A stretch of 34,329 nt of DNA from assembly GCA_031411495.1 (NCBI GenBank), contig JANOBD010000035.1:1-34329 (forward strand), read 5' to 3'. Below the pieces are notes generated by a model. The model had not been told where the DNA came from and searched no databases. It saw only the letters and a list, made by a program, of their open reading frames with translations. Below are positions 21,839-30,092 of this stretch, in pieces. The DNA is from JANOBD01 sp031411495 (lineage in GTDB: Bacteria > Planctomycetota > Phycisphaerae > Tepidisphaerales > Tepidisphaeraceae). Each line of letters begins with the position of its first letter. Positions within the stretch are counted from its first letter, which is position 1. Made by a program: the position numbers and the translations under genes.

Positions 21839-23740
21839 TCATTGCGCGGCGGGCCGACCCTTGAGCGTCGATTCGAGCGTCATCTCCTGGCCGGCGCGGA
21901 GAATCGAGATCTTCACCTTGTCGCCGACCTTGGATTCGTTCAGGAAATCGACGACCTCTTCCAGGGACGCGACCTTCTTATCGTTGAGGCTGGTAAGGAT
22001 GTCTCCGGCACGTACGCCGGCGGTAGCTGCGGCGGTGTTGTCGGTTACGCCGGCGAGCAGGATGCCTTTGTCGTTCGGTTCGGAGGTGTAGTCGGGGACG
22101 ATGCCCAGCCGCGGGCGATCGCCTTCGATCATCTCCCGTCGCGGTGCACGCTCGCCGGGTTCGTTGCCGGCCGCGACGTTGATATCCGGCTGCTGGCCGT
22201 CGAATGTCGCGATGTATTGCTCGCGCTGCATCCTGCAGAGCCGCTGGACGAGATTGAAGGACAGATCCACCACCTGAGCAATACCGGCGTAGTTGATCTT
22301 CTCCGGGTCATCGCCGGGCGCGTGATAGTCCGGGTGCATGCCGGTGAAGAAAAAGAGCACCGGGATGCCCTTGGTGGAGAAGCTCTGATGATCGCTCGGC
22401 CCGCGGCCGCCTTTGCCCATGCTGCGGATGAGAATCGGCTCGTTCTTGTCGGCATCGTTCAGAAGCGTTTCGAAAGACGGCGCGGTCCCGACGCCGCCGA
22501 CATACAAGTGCTCATCCTTCATCCGACCGACCATGTCGAGGTTCAGCATGGCCGTGACCGAGGTGAGCGGCATCGGCGGTGCCTCGACGAACTTACGCGA
22601 GCCGATGAGCCCCAATTCTTCGAGCGTGAACGCGACGAAGACGATGGTGCGGTCCTGCCGGCCGGCGAGCGCGAAATCCTCGGCGATCTGCAGCAGGGCT
22701 GTCGTGCCCGAGCCGTTGTCGTCGGCGCCGTTATGAATCTGTCCCAGCTTTCCGCGCGAGCCGTACGCGCCAAGACCGACGTGGTCGTAGTGCGCGCCGA
22801 TGACAACGTACTCGTCCGCGTGCGGACCCTTGCCGGGCAGGCACGCGACGACGTTGCGAACGCTCGACACATCTTTCTCAACCTCGACCGCGCCGGCGAT
22901 CTTCACCGAATCGAAGAGGGCCGATGCGGGTTTCTGCGTCGAATCGATTTTCGCCTGCAGTTCCGCCAGCGACGGCGCGCCGGCCGCCGTGAGCAGTTGA
23001 TTGGCGACATCGACCTTTACATGAAACACGGGAACACTCGACGGCCGACGCAGGCCGCCTTGCGGCTCCATCAGCGGCGGCTGGTCGTCGTGGTGCGTCG
23101 GCGCGTTGACGAGGATTACCGCTTTTGCACCCGCGTCGATCGCATTGGACACCTTGCGCTGGATCGCGGCCGCGCGGGAGTAATCCTCCTGGGCCCAACG
23201 GCTCTTTCCGGCCTCATCGACCGGCTCCCAGCGCATGATCATCACGACATGGTCTTTCACATCGATGCCGGCAAAGTCGTCGTACTCGTGGTCGGTCGCC
23301 TTCGCGCCATAGCCGACGAACGCCAGCGGACCCTCGACCGATGTAGTGCTTGAACGGATCAATGCGGTGTACTGGTCGCGCCGCAGTTCCACGCCGTTGA
23401 CGCTCAGCTTCGTCGCCGGTCCGAGTTTGCCGCCGACTTCGTAATCGAAGTGCTGGAAGTAGCCGTCGAGGCCGGGCATCGGCTTGAGTCCGAAGTGGCG
23501 AAAGCGCTCTGCGATGAACTCGCCGGTTTGAGCCAGGCCCTCCGAACCGACGCCACGACCTTGCCGTGCGTCGTCGGCGATCCAGTAGAGGTCTCGCTGG
23601 GCCGAGGCGACGACTTCCGCCATTGGCCGCGGCGAAGGCTGGATGGCGTTCGGGTCTGTGGCTCGCCGATGCGGGGTGGAACATCCTTCTATGACGGCTA
23701 TAGCGGCCAGGATGACGGCGAGCGACTTCGAGAGGTGCAT
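21839..23740 (-). CDS. M28-family metallopeptidase lipoprotein with PA and PDZ domains
   Basis: 633 aa. A lipoprotein signal (LAVILAAIAVIEGC, lipobox Cys at about residue 20) places it on the envelope. Residues about 40-320 include a protease-associated (PA) insert (FVGYGAKATDHEYDDFAG, AGAKAVILVNAP). The M28 zinc aminopeptidase core at about 325-530 has the expected ligands in order: GAHYDHVG, NGADDNGSG, EELGLIGS, LNLDMVGR and SDHQSF. The C-terminal 90 residues are a PDZ domain (PRLGIVPDY, AGVRAGDILTSLNDKKVASL). The start is chosen at the lipoprotein signal; the open frame continues upstream without homology. No good ribosome-binding site is visible. It is divergent from the phosphotransferase gene. 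It probably degrades peptides at the cell surface or in the periplasm. Confidence 0.92.
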   Translation of the reverse strand: MHLSKSLAVILAAIAVIEGCSTPHRRATDPNAIQPSPRPMAEVVASAQRDLYWIADDARQGRGVGSEGLAQTGEFIAERFRHFGLKPMPGLDGYFQHFDYEVGGKLGPATKLSVNGVELRRDQYTALIRSSTTSVEGPLAFVGYGAKATDHEYDDFAGIDVKDHVVMIMRWEPVDEAGKSRWAQEDYSRAAAIQRKVSNAIDAGAKAVILVNAPTHHDDQPPLMEPQGGLRRPSSVPVFHVKVDVANQLLTAAGAPSLAELQAKIDSTQKPASALFDSVKIAGAVEVEKDVSSVRNVVACLPGKGPHADEYVVIGAHYDHVGLGAYGSRGKLGQIHNGADDNGSGTTALLQIAEDFALAGRQDRTIVFVAFTLEELGLIGSRKFVEAPPMPLTSVTAMLNLDMVGRMKDEHLYVGGVGTAPSFETLLNDADKNEPILIRSMGKGGRGPSDHQSFSTKGIPVLFFFTGMHPDYHAPGDDPEKINYAGIAQVVDLSFNLVQRLCRMQREQYIATFDGQQPDINVAAGNEPGERAPRREMIEGDRPRLGIVPDYTSEPNDKGILLAGVTDNTAAATAGVRAGDILTSLNDKKVASLEEVVDFLNESKVGDKVKISILRAGQEMTLESTLKGRPAAQ

Positions 23741-23900
23741 TGACGGCAGCTTAAATCGGCCCGGGAACAAATGGAAGATTGTGTGTTGAATGTCGCAGAT
23801 CCGCCTTTGGCGCAGCATCCGCGACCGAGCCTGGATAGAATGCGTCCAGACGGACCCGCCGAGGCAGAACCGGTGAACCTTCACTGTCGAGGTCATCCGC

Positions 23901-24824
23901 ATGTCTGAGCAAGATGACGTCTCATGGAAGATGGTCGAGCGAGTCGTCCACGACTGGCTCGGCCCTGAGGCAAAACTCACTGAACTGTGCTTCCTGGCGG
24001 GTGGAATCGTCAATACCACCGTTCGCATCACCACCAGCACCGGAGAGCGCGCCGTCTTAAAGATCTCGCCACATCGGGCCAACCAATCCCACGAGCGCGA
24101 GGCGCGCGAGTTGACGCTGCTGAGCGAAATCGGATTGCCCGTCCCGCCCGTTCATGCCACGCGGACCGGCTCACTCGAATACCCGCACAGCTACCTCCTG
24201 ATCGGATTCATCGACGGAATGACGATGCGCGACGCGCACGAACACTGCACCCCCGAGCAGTGGGATCATCTCCAATGCGAACTCGCCGAGTTCGCGACCG
24301 TGCTGCACTCACATCACGGCGAGCTGTATGGCCGGTTCGAAGGGTCGACTTTCACCGATTGGCCGAGCTTCTATCGATCGCTGGTCGACCCGATCTGGCA
24401 GGAAGCGGAAAAGCTGCATTGCCTGCCGGTGAAGACCCGCAAGACGATCGCGCGCATCCATGATCATCTCGATCGGCTGCTCGCGCATGGCGATGTGCCG
24501 CGACTCTGTCACGGCGATTTGTGGTCTGGAAACGTGCTCTGCAGTTTGAACGGCGATGGCCGGTGGCACATCACCGGTATCCTCGACCCTGAACTTCGAC
24601 ATGCTCACGTCGAGAGCGAGATCGCCTACATGGACCTGTCGCGGACGATCAATCACGCGTTCAAGCAGGCGTACCAGTCGCGGCACCGGCTGCCCGACAA
24701 CTATCACCGGATCCGCAAGCCGATCTATCAGCTCTACGCGCTCATCAATCAGCTGCAGCTCCACGGCCACACTCACGCGCCGCGCGTGATCGAATCGGCC
24801 GAGCGGCTCGCAGCCGTCGTGTGA
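23901..24824 (+). CDS. Fructosamine-3-kinase family phosphotransferase
   Basis: 307 aa, cytoplasmic. It has the APH/choline-kinase fold, with FLAGGIVNTTVRITTSTGER and AVLKISP as the nucleotide-binding lobe and CHGDLWSGNVL (about residues 205-215) as the catalytic loop. The HGDLWSGN form is characteristic of the fructosamine/ketosamine-3-kinase family, which phosphorylates sugar adducts on protein amines so that they detach. Asp in GILDPE would be the metal ligand, although family members usually show DPA. Other small-molecule kinases of this fold cannot be excluded. The length is close to the family norm. It is divergent from the M28 gene across 160 bases where I found no convincing promoter. 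Its last 52 bases are overlapped antisense by the predicted lipoprotein gene. Confidence 0.8.
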   Translation: MSEQDDVSWKMVERVVHDWLGPEAKLTELCFLAGGIVNTTVRITTSTGERAVLKISPHRANQSHEREARELTLLSEIGLPVPPVHATRTGSLEYPHSYLLIGFIDGMTMRDAHEHCTPEQWDHLQCELAEFATVLHSHHGELYGRFEGSTFTDWPSFYRSLVDPIWQEAEKLHCLPVKTRKTIARIHDHLDRLLAHGDVPRLCHGDLWSGNVLCSLNGDGRWHITGILDPELRHAHVESEIAYMDLSRTINHAFKQAYQSRHRLPDNYHRIRKPIYQLYALINQLQLHGHTHAPRVIESAERLAAVV

Positions 24825-24952
24825 GCCGACGCGACATTCAACGGATCATTCGTCGGGGGCTGACGTGGCGAATCCAGACGCGTCGTGACGCGCTTTTCAC
24901 ATCCGCTCATTGCGAGCGAGAGCAGCGAGATGCCCAGCAGAAGTATTCGCAT
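24773..24952 (-). CDS. Small predicted lipoprotein
   Basis: 59 aa. MRILLLGISLLSLAMSGC is a compact lipoprotein signal peptide with a clear lipobox (AMSGC); the mature part, about 42 residues, is polar and shows no known domain. It follows apt on the same strand after an 86-base gap. It overlaps the 3' end of the convergent phosphotransferase gene by 52 bases. No clear ribosome-binding site is visible. The lipobox is the only real evidence, so the call is tentative. Confidence 0.5.
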   Translation of the reverse strand: MRILLLGISLLSLAMSGCEKRVTTRLDSPRQPPTNDPLNVASAHTTAASRSADSITRGA

Positions 24953-25038
24953 AATCGAGGAGTTTGATCGGCGGAGCAACGCTTCGCAAGTCGATATCAG
25001 CCGATCCGAGCCGCTGGGCGTCCGCGCAACGCGGCTCA

Positions 25039-25575
25039 TCAGTACGTCAGTACCGAATGCACCTCGACATCGCCAAGTTTCGAGCGGCCCTTGAGTTCGA
25101 GGAGCTCGATCAGGACGGCCACGCCGACGATCGTGCCGCCGAGCTGGCGGACGAGGTCGATGCAGGCTTTCATCGTGCCGCCGGTGGCCAGGACGTCATC
25201 GACGATGACGACGCGTTCGCCGGGCTTGACCGAATCCATGTGCATTTCGAGCGTGCCCGAGCCGTACTCGAGTTCGTAGGTCGTGGCGATCTTTTTGAAC
25301 GGGAGTTTCCCGGGCTTGCGGATGACGCCGAAGCCCGCCGAGATGGTGCAGGCCATCGCCGTGCCGAAGATGAAGCCGCGCGATTCAGCACCGATGACCT
25401 GATCGACCATTCGGCCGCGATACGGATTGCTCAGGAGCTCGATCGATAGCGCGAGTGCGCGCGGGCTGGTGAGCAGCGGCGTGATGTCGCGAAACGTCAC
25501 GCCGGGCTGCGGAAAGTTGGGAATCGTCCGGATCGAGTCCTTGAGAAAGCCGATGGGGTCGGTCATGCCGGACAT
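25039..25575 (-). CDS. apt: Adenine phosphoribosyltransferase
   Basis: 178 aa, the usual length. It makes AMP from adenine and PRPP in purine salvage. Seen: FPQPGVTFRDITPLL near the N-terminus, GAESRGFIFG, RKPGKLP (the flexible loop), and the PRPP-binding motif VVIVDDVLATGGTM at about 125-138. An in-frame ATG three codons later (MTDPIGF) is an equally plausible start; neither has a strong ribosome-binding site. It lies 58 bases downstream of dut in the minus-strand housekeeping run. Confidence 0.95.
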   Translation of the reverse strand: MSGMTDPIGFLKDSIRTIPNFPQPGVTFRDITPLLTSPRALALSIELLSNPYRGRMVDQVIGAESRGFIFGTAMACTISAGFGVIRKPGKLPFKKIATTYELEYGSGTLEMHMDSVKPGERVVIVDDVLATGGTMKACIDLVRQLGGTIVGVAVLIELLELKGRSKLGDVEVHSVLTY

Positions 25576-25633
25576 GGTACCGGCGGAACGCGGAATTTGA
25601 ACATGACCGCTTCCGAACCTGTTGGCAGGTCCG

Positions 25634-26089
25634 TCAGGTCCGTCCCGTATGTCCGAAGCCCCCCTCGCCGCGGGCGGAATCGTCGAGCAGTTCCACTTCG
25701 ACGAGATTCACCAGCGGCACCGGCGCGATGAGTAGCTGCGCGATCCGGTCGCCGCGGTTGATTGTGAACGCGGCCGAGCCGAGGTTGATCAGCGGCACTT
25801 TCACTTCGCCGCGGTAGTCGCTGTCGATCGTGCCGACGCAGTTGATGAGCGTGATGCCGTGCTTGGACGAGAGTCCGGAGCGCGGTCGGACCTGCGCTTC
25901 AAATCCCGGCGGGATCTGCATCGCGAAGCCGCACGGCACGAGCTTGATCTGCATCGGCTCGAGCGTGAGCGGCTCCGTCACCGCGGCGCAAAGGTCAAAT
26001 CCCGCGGCTTCCGCGGAATGCTTCGACGGTAGCGGCAGGTCTTTGGCATGGTCGAGTTTCCTGATGCGAAGGGTGATCGGCTGGGTCAT
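25634..26089 (-). CDS. dut: Deoxyuridine 5'-triphosphate nucleotidohydrolase (dUTPase)
   Basis: 151 aa, the normal length for the trimeric enzyme that hydrolyses dUTP to dUMP and pyrophosphate. All five conserved motifs are present in order: AAGFDLCAAV, RPRSGLSSKHG, GTIDSDYRGEV, RGDRIAQLLIAP and the C-terminal RGEGGFGHTGR arm. The ATG giving MTQPITLRIRKL is preferred. An upstream in-frame ATG at 26122 would add 11 residues with no homology and abut the repeat element. It lies downstream of coaB. Confidence 0.95.
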   Translation of the reverse strand: MTQPITLRIRKLDHAKDLPLPSKHSAEAAGFDLCAAVTEPLTLEPMQIKLVPCGFAMQIPPGFEAQVRPRSGLSSKHGITLINCVGTIDSDYRGEVKVPLINLGSAAFTINRGDRIAQLLIAPVPLVNLVEVELLDDSARGEGGFGHTGRT

Positions 26090-26133
26090 GGGGCGGAGAT
26101 GGTAAGCGAAGTGATGCAACATAGCAGTAGCGT

Positions 26134-26211
26134 CGTAGGGTGTAACGATTGCGTCGCGTTAAACCGCAAACGACATCGCAGCACGCGGTCGAGGCAAGCC
26201 TCGACCCTACG
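26134..26211. repeat. REP/MITE-like inverted-repeat element between coaB and dut
   Basis: A 78-base unit is bounded by perfect 8-bp inverted repeats CGTAGGGT (26134-26141) and ACCCTACG (26204-26211). Inside the right end is a strong hairpin GGTCGAGGC-AA-GCCTCGACC (26187-26206). The TAG stop codon of coaB (26207-26209) falls within the right terminal repeat. No transposase is nearby and no second copy is seen in this window. It may act as a transcript-stabilising or terminating hairpin. Confidence 0.6.
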
Positions 26212-26838
26212 GGAAGAGAGAAGCGCTCCGCTCGATCAACACCTTCGCGAACTCGGGCTTGGGCATCGCGTTGATCGTCTCGCTCCGTCCGTCTGGCCAT
26301 AGCAAAACGGGCTTGATCTCGCCGGCGTTCATCGTTTCCAGCGGATTGAAGACCATCAGGTCGACGTTCTTGTATCGCATCTTCTCCTGCGCGCGGCTGA
26401 GTTGGTCGGCCGATTCGAGGCTGAAACCGACAGTCCGCTGGTCGGCGCGTTTCGCCTTGGAAACGTGCGCGACGATATCCGGCGTCGATTCGAGTTCGAG
26501 TGTCATCGAGCCGCCGCGTTTGAGCTTGTCGGTGGATGAGGTTTTGGGCCGAAAATCCGCGACCGCGGCGGCCATGATGAGCAGGTCGTGCTCGGGGAAC
26601 TGCTTCACGACGGCGTCGAACATCTGCTGGGCCGTCACGATGCGATTCGTGATCGCGCGCGGGTCGATGCTCTGGCTGATCGGCCCGGCGATCGCGGTGA
26701 CCTTGTGTCCTGCCTCCAGCGCGGCCGACACGAGTGCGGTTCCCATCTTGCCGCTCGAGTGTTGCCGATGTACCGCACGTCATCAATCGGCTCCTGCGTG
26801 GGGCCGAGGGTGATGAGGATGCGGAGGGGGCTCGACAT
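26207..26838 (-). pseudogene. coaB: Phosphopantothenate-cysteine ligase (CoaB), frameshifted
   Basis: The N-terminal part (from ATG 26838: MSSPLRILITLGPTQEPIDD then VRYIGN) is in one frame. The rest (GTALVSAALEAGHKVTAIAG, then DLLIMAAAVADFRP, DLMVFNPL) is in another. The expected RYIxNxSSGKMG motif is restored if one base is added near 26759-26760: the sequence after GGC AAC reads AC TCG AGC GGC AAG ATG GGA, so one codon has only two bases. CoaB joins 4'-phosphopantothenate to cysteine in coenzyme A synthesis and is normally fused behind CoaC. Here the two are separate, 68 bases apart. Because the function is essential in most bacteria, a sequencing or assembly error is at least as likely as true inactivation. 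Programmed frameshifting is less likely, since no slippery run is visible. Confidence 0.85.
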
Positions 26839-26906
26839 GCTTCGCAATCCCGAAATATGAAGATGTGAAACAGGATGAATACGCGCTTACATCGTGCTCG
26901 ACGTCT

Positions 26907-27527
26907 TCATGGTTGAGGCAGTGCTTTGGGCATCTTATCCGCATCCGTCAGCATCGCGACGACTTCGTCGATGATCTGCTTCGGCTCGCTCAGCCGGCCC
27001 ATCCCGACATTCCGGCATGCCAGCCAGCCCGCTTCGGGACCGATGAACGTGTAGCCCCAGTTCTTGAGCTTCGCCACGTTCTCGACGCACGCCGGGTGAT
27101 CCCACATGCGGTTGTTCATGCTCGGAGCGAATACGACAGGGCATGCGCTGGCGTTGATCATCAGGCTCAGCAGATCATCCGTCACGCCGAGCGCCACCTT
27201 TGCCAGCAGGTTTGCGGTTGCGGGGACCACGAGGATGAGGTCGGCCTTCTCGGTGAGCTTGATGTGCTGTGGGTCGGCGCTGTCGGACAGGGTCCATGTG
27301 CTGGTCATCACCTTGTTGGCGCTGAGCGATTCGAACGTGAGCGGCGTCACGAATTTCGTCGCAGACTCTGTCATCACGACGTGGATCTGCGCGCCGCGCT
27401 GGGCGAGCTGGCTTACCACTTCACAGGCTTTGTACGCGGCAATGCCGCCGCACACGCCGACGATGATTCGCCGATCTTTCAGGATCGGCTCGGGCGTAGC
27501 GGGCGGCATGTCAGTCGAGTTCGACAT
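26907..27527 (-). CDS. coaC: Phosphopantothenoylcysteine decarboxylase (CoaC)
   Basis: 206 aa flavoprotein of the HFCD family, the second step of the coenzyme A branch handled by CoaBC. Seen: IIVGVCGGIAAYKACEVV (FMN-binding Rossmann start), DPQHIKL with the family His, LILVVPATANLLAKVALGVT, FAPSMNNRMW (PxMNxxMW motif) and GWLACRNVGMGRL with the catalytic-loop Cys. It ends after the decarboxylase domain, so it is a stand-alone CoaC rather than the usual CoaBC fusion. It is 21 bases downstream of rpoZ, the common gmk-rpoZ-coaBC order. Confidence 0.93.
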   Translation of the reverse strand: MSNSTDMPPATPEPILKDRRIIVGVCGGIAAYKACEVVSQLAQRGAQIHVVMTESATKFVTPLTFESLSANKVMTSTWTLSDSADPQHIKLTEKADLILVVPATANLLAKVALGVTDDLLSLMINASACPVVFAPSMNNRMWDHPACVENVAKLKNWGYTFIGPEAGWLACRNVGMGRLSEPKQIIDEVVAMLTDADKMPKALPQP

Positions 27528-27548
27528 GGTCGAAACCGGTTTGTCGGA

Positions 27549-27776
27549 TCAGACGCGACCGGGCTTGGGAAGGTTCGACGCCTCGTAGTCGATCGTGATC
27601 TTGTCCTGCAGGATTTCCTGGATCACGACTTCGAGATCCGTCATGCCCTGGTAACGCTCCACCAGTGGACGCGCGCCGTCGATGATCTCCACCAGGCGCT
27701 TCTGGATGAGCGCGGTCAGTTTGAACCGGCCGCCGATCTTGTGAACAATTTCGTCGCTCTTGAGTGCTTCGATCAT
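27549..27776 (-). CDS. rpoZ: RNA polymerase omega subunit
   Basis: 75 aa. Omega helps assemble and stabilise the core polymerase around beta'. The sequence MIEALKSDEIVHKIGGRFKL, then TALIQKRLVEIIDGARPLVE, has the omega core, although diverged from the proteobacterial form. AGAGGAAC precedes the ATG. Its place between gmk and coaC is the conserved bacterial arrangement and strengthens the call. Confidence 0.88.
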   Translation of the reverse strand: MIEALKSDEIVHKIGGRFKLTALIQKRLVEIIDGARPLVERYQGMTDLEVVIQEILQDKITIDYEASNLPKPGRV

Positions 27777-27812
27777 AAGTTCCTCTTTCTACTGCCCAAT
27801 TTGCTTCCCAAT

Positions 27813-28409
27813 TTACTTCTTTGTGAATTCGTTTCGGTTGTGGTGAAGGATCTTGAGGATCTCTTCCACCGCGGTCGTCAGGTCGTCGTTGATGACCATG
27901 TAGTCAAACGCACGGCTGCCCTTGGCCATGGCGATTTCGCGCTTGGCATTGCGGAAACGCCGCTGAATCTGCTCCTGCGAATCACGGCCCCGGTCGGTCA
28001 GACGCCGTTCGAGCGTCTTTTCGTCCGGCGGCAGGATAAAGAGCAGCAGCGCGTCCGGGTAATGATAGCGCACCTGCATCGCCCCCTGGAAATCGATCTC
28101 CAGCAGCACGTCCATTCCCCCGGCGAGCTGGTCCAGCGCCGGATGTTTCGGCGTGGCGTACCAGCCGTCGTAGATCTGGGCATACTCCAGATACTCATCC
28201 GCATCCAGCCGGCGGAAAAACTCGGCCTCGCTGACGTGCTGATAGGTCTTCCCGTTCTCTTCCTTGTCGGTCTTGGGACGCGTGGTGACGCTGACGGTGT
28301 AAGAGACGTTCGTCCGCTCGGCAATCTGGCGCGAGATCGTGCTCTTCCCGACGCCGGACGGGCCGACGAGTACGACGAGCAGGCCGGAATGTTTCGCATC
28401 GCTTGCCAT
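27813..28409 (-). CDS. gmk: Guanylate kinase
   Basis: 198 aa. It converts GMP to GDP with ATP. The P-loop GPSGVGKST is at about residues 15-23, followed by VSVTTRPKTDKEENGKTYQH (GMP-binding), LEYAQIYDGWYATP, VLLEIDFQGAMQV and a C-terminal RRFRNAKREIAMAKG, DYMVINDDL. The internal ATG with AGGTGG upstream is preferred over the longer frame beginning at 28448, which would overlap the preceding gene. Confidence 0.95.
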   Translation of the reverse strand: MASDAKHSGLLVVLVGPSGVGKSTISRQIAERTNVSYTVSVTTRPKTDKEENGKTYQHVSEAEFFRRLDADEYLEYAQIYDGWYATPKHPALDQLAGGMDVLLEIDFQGAMQVRYHYPDALLLFILPPDEKTLERRLTDRGRDSQEQIQRRFRNAKREIAMAKGSRAFDYMVINDDLTTAVEEILKILHHNRNEFTKK

Positions 28410-28428
28410 TGCCACCTGCCAACAGAGA

Positions 28429-28659
28429 TCAGCCCCCAAACACCACAAACGCGATTACGAGGTCCACCGCCGCGATCGCCATGAACAGATAGCCGATCAT
28501 GTTCGGAAACGGCAGCACGTGTGCGAACGTCAACGCCGCGAACACCAGCATCGCCACGCTCGAAAGCGTGAGCGGCCAGCGGAGGACCGGTTTGATGTCC
28601 TGCTTCTTCTGGGCTGCCTGGTAATCCACAGGCTCTGACGGTCGCGGATTACTCGACAT
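28429..28659 (-). CDS. Small two-helix membrane protein
   Basis: 76 aa. A polar, Gln/Lys-containing N-terminus (about 28 residues) is followed by two hydrophobic segments at about 29-49 and 53-74. No family is recognised. The start overlaps the end of yicC by 11 bases and has AGGTG upstream; the stop is 19 bases before gmk. Both point to translation within the operon. Confidence 0.7.
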   Translation of the reverse strand: MSSNPRPSEPVDYQAAQKKQDIKPVLRWPLTLSSVAMLVFAALTFAHVLPFPNMIGYLFMAIAAVDLVIAFVVFGG

Positions 28660-29527
28660 TCTGCACCTGTTCTTTCACCCGGTCGATCGCGCCTTTCACT
28701 TCGACGATGTGCCCCGCGATGACCGCGTCATTGCCTTTGCTCGCGATCGTGTTCGCCTCGCGCAGCATCTCCTGGGCGATGAAGTCGAGCTTGCGGCCGG
28801 CGTGTTCGCCGGTCAGGCACGAATCGCGGAACTGCGTGCAGTGATGACGCAGCCGCTGGATCTCTTCGGCGATATCGCTTCGTTCGGCAAACACCGCCAC
28901 CTCGCGCAGCAGGTCGGACGAACTCACGTTCAGTTCGGCCTTGCTCACCAGTTCGTTCACGCGGGTGACGAGGCGTTTGTGATATTCGCTGACTACGCTC
29001 GGGGCGCGTTTTTCGATCTCGATGACGCTGTTCTGGATGATGGCGAGGTGCTTGTCGAGGTCGTCGAAGAGGGCCTTGCCTTCGCGGCGGCGCATCACGA
29101 GGCACTTTTCGATCGCCTGCGCCGAGAGTTCGCGGATCGCCTTGCCGTGCGCTTCGATGGCTTCGATGTCGTCGGTTCGCTCTTGGCAGACGCCGGGCAG
29201 CGCGAGCAGGGGGCCGACGTCGGTCTGGCCGTCCTTGAAGAGCCCGAGCGACTTGAGCTGATTGACGTAGTTCATCAGCGCGGCGGTGTTGATCGGGTTG
29301 GCGGCATCCGCGCTGTCGGAGCGGAGCTTGAGGATATACGTGATCGAGCCGCGGCCGAGCTTTTCGCGCAGCAGCACTTCGATCTCCGGCTCCATGCCGA
29401 CGAGTTGATCGGGCAGCTTGATGGTCGCCTTGAAGTAACGGTTATTGAGCGAGCGCACCTCGACCGCGTAATGCGTGCCGTTGCGCTGGCCACTCGCGTC
29501 TCCAAAACCGGTCATGCTGACAATCAT
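28649..29527 (-). CDS. yicC: YicC-family endoribonuclease
   Basis: 292 aa, matching the family length. The N-terminal YicC domain (MIVSMTGFGDASG, VEVRSLNNRYFKATIKLP) and the C-terminal DUF1732 segment (AEELQRL-like AEEIQRLRHHCTQF, GRKLDFIAQEMLREANTIAS, VEVKGAIDRVKEQVQNVE) are both complete. YicC proteins are RNases that act on structured RNA and sRNAs; the neighbouring gmk-rpoZ order is common. The start at MIVSMTGFG is chosen by homology over a frame extending 13 codons upstream. Confidence 0.93.
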   Translation of the reverse strand: MIVSMTGFGDASGQRNGTHYAVEVRSLNNRYFKATIKLPDQLVGMEPEIEVLLREKLGRGSITYILKLRSDSADAANPINTAALMNYVNQLKSLGLFKDGQTDVGPLLALPGVCQERTDDIEAIEAHGKAIRELSAQAIEKCLVMRRREGKALFDDLDKHLAIIQNSVIEIEKRAPSVVSEYHKRLVTRVNELVSKAELNVSSSDLLREVAVFAERSDIAEEIQRLRHHCTQFRDSCLTGEHAGRKLDFIAQEMLREANTIASKGNDAVIAGHIVEVKGAIDRVKEQVQNVE

Positions 29528-29584
29528 CGTATTGACTTCACTCCAACGGACTGGCGGTTCATCCATGCGCTGCCAACGGCGCGA

Positions 29585-30010
29585 TCAGTTCGTGCCGGGC
29601 TGCGTGGCTGGTGTTGCGGGCGTCTCGACATCCGGCAGGGCCGTCGTGTCTGGCTTAGTCGGCGTCGGCGTCGGCTTGTCGAGATCCGTGCTCGGAATCG
29701 CTGCGTTGCCCGGCTGGGCAGCGGGAGCACCGACGCGCGTTTGGTTTTCGGTGAAAAAGGTGTTGGTCTGCCGCGCGAGAAAGTTCAACGCAACGCACAT
29801 GACCAGAAACAACAGGAAGACGACGCTGGTAGCCCAGGTGAGCACGTCTCCGGTCTTGGAGCCGAACGCGGTATTGCCGCCCGCTCCGCCAAAGGCACTG
29901 CTGATTCCACCGCCGCGACCTTTCTGGATCATGATCAGCAGAATGAAGATCGCACAGAGGATGACGAAAACGGTGAGTGTTGCGTAGAAATAAAACGTTG
30001 GGTTGTTCAT
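29585..30010 (-). CDS. secG: Protein translocase subunit SecG
   Basis: 141 aa. Two transmembrane helices (about residues 5-27 and 55-76) flank the conserved cytoplasmic loop IMIQKGRGGGISSAFGG and NTAFGSKTGDVLTW. The C-terminal 60 residues are a Pro/Thr/Ala-rich extension (PTPTPTKPDTTALPDVETPA) not needed for the SecG fold, of a sort common in planctomycetes. It assists SecYE-mediated export. AGGGATCGA precedes the ATG. It is the first gene of the minus-strand housekeeping run. Confidence 0.93.
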   Translation of the reverse strand: MNNPTFYFYATLTVFVILCAIFILLIMIQKGRGGGISSAFGGAGGNTAFGSKTGDVLTWATSVVFLLFLVMCVALNFLARQTNTFFTENQTRVGAPAAQPGNAAIPSTDLDKPTPTPTKPDTTALPDVETPATPATQPGTN

Positions 30011-30063
30011 TCGATCCCTATTCGCTTTGCCGGCGGGACACGCCACGCCGGCGGGAACCCTGC

Positions 30064-30092
30064 ATCCTAGCCAAATCCGTGCCAGTTGCCAA
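30064..30092 (-). promoter_or_regulatory. Sigma70-like promoter of the secG operon
   Basis: On the minus strand, TTGGCA (30087-30092), a 17-base spacer and TAGGAT (30064-30069). The implied leader to the secG ATG is about 47 bases. It is the only good promoter found for the secG-to-apt run. Confidence 0.6.

Noticed and set aside
21821..23353. 510-aa plus-strand open frame
   Set aside because: It is antisense to the M28 peptidase, whose zinc ligands, PA and PDZ domains are all intact; the plus-strand translation has no domain character.
23807..23841. TTGGCG and TAGAAT upstream of the fructosamine-kinase-family gene
   Set aside because: The spacer is 23 bases, too long for a sigma70 promoter.
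26865..28484. 539-aa plus-strand open frame
   Set aside because: It lies antisense across coaC, rpoZ and gmk, all clearly recognised; long antisense frames are expected in GC-rich DNA.
28709..30070. 453-aa plus-strand open frame
   Set aside because: Antisense to yicC and secG with no recognisable motif.
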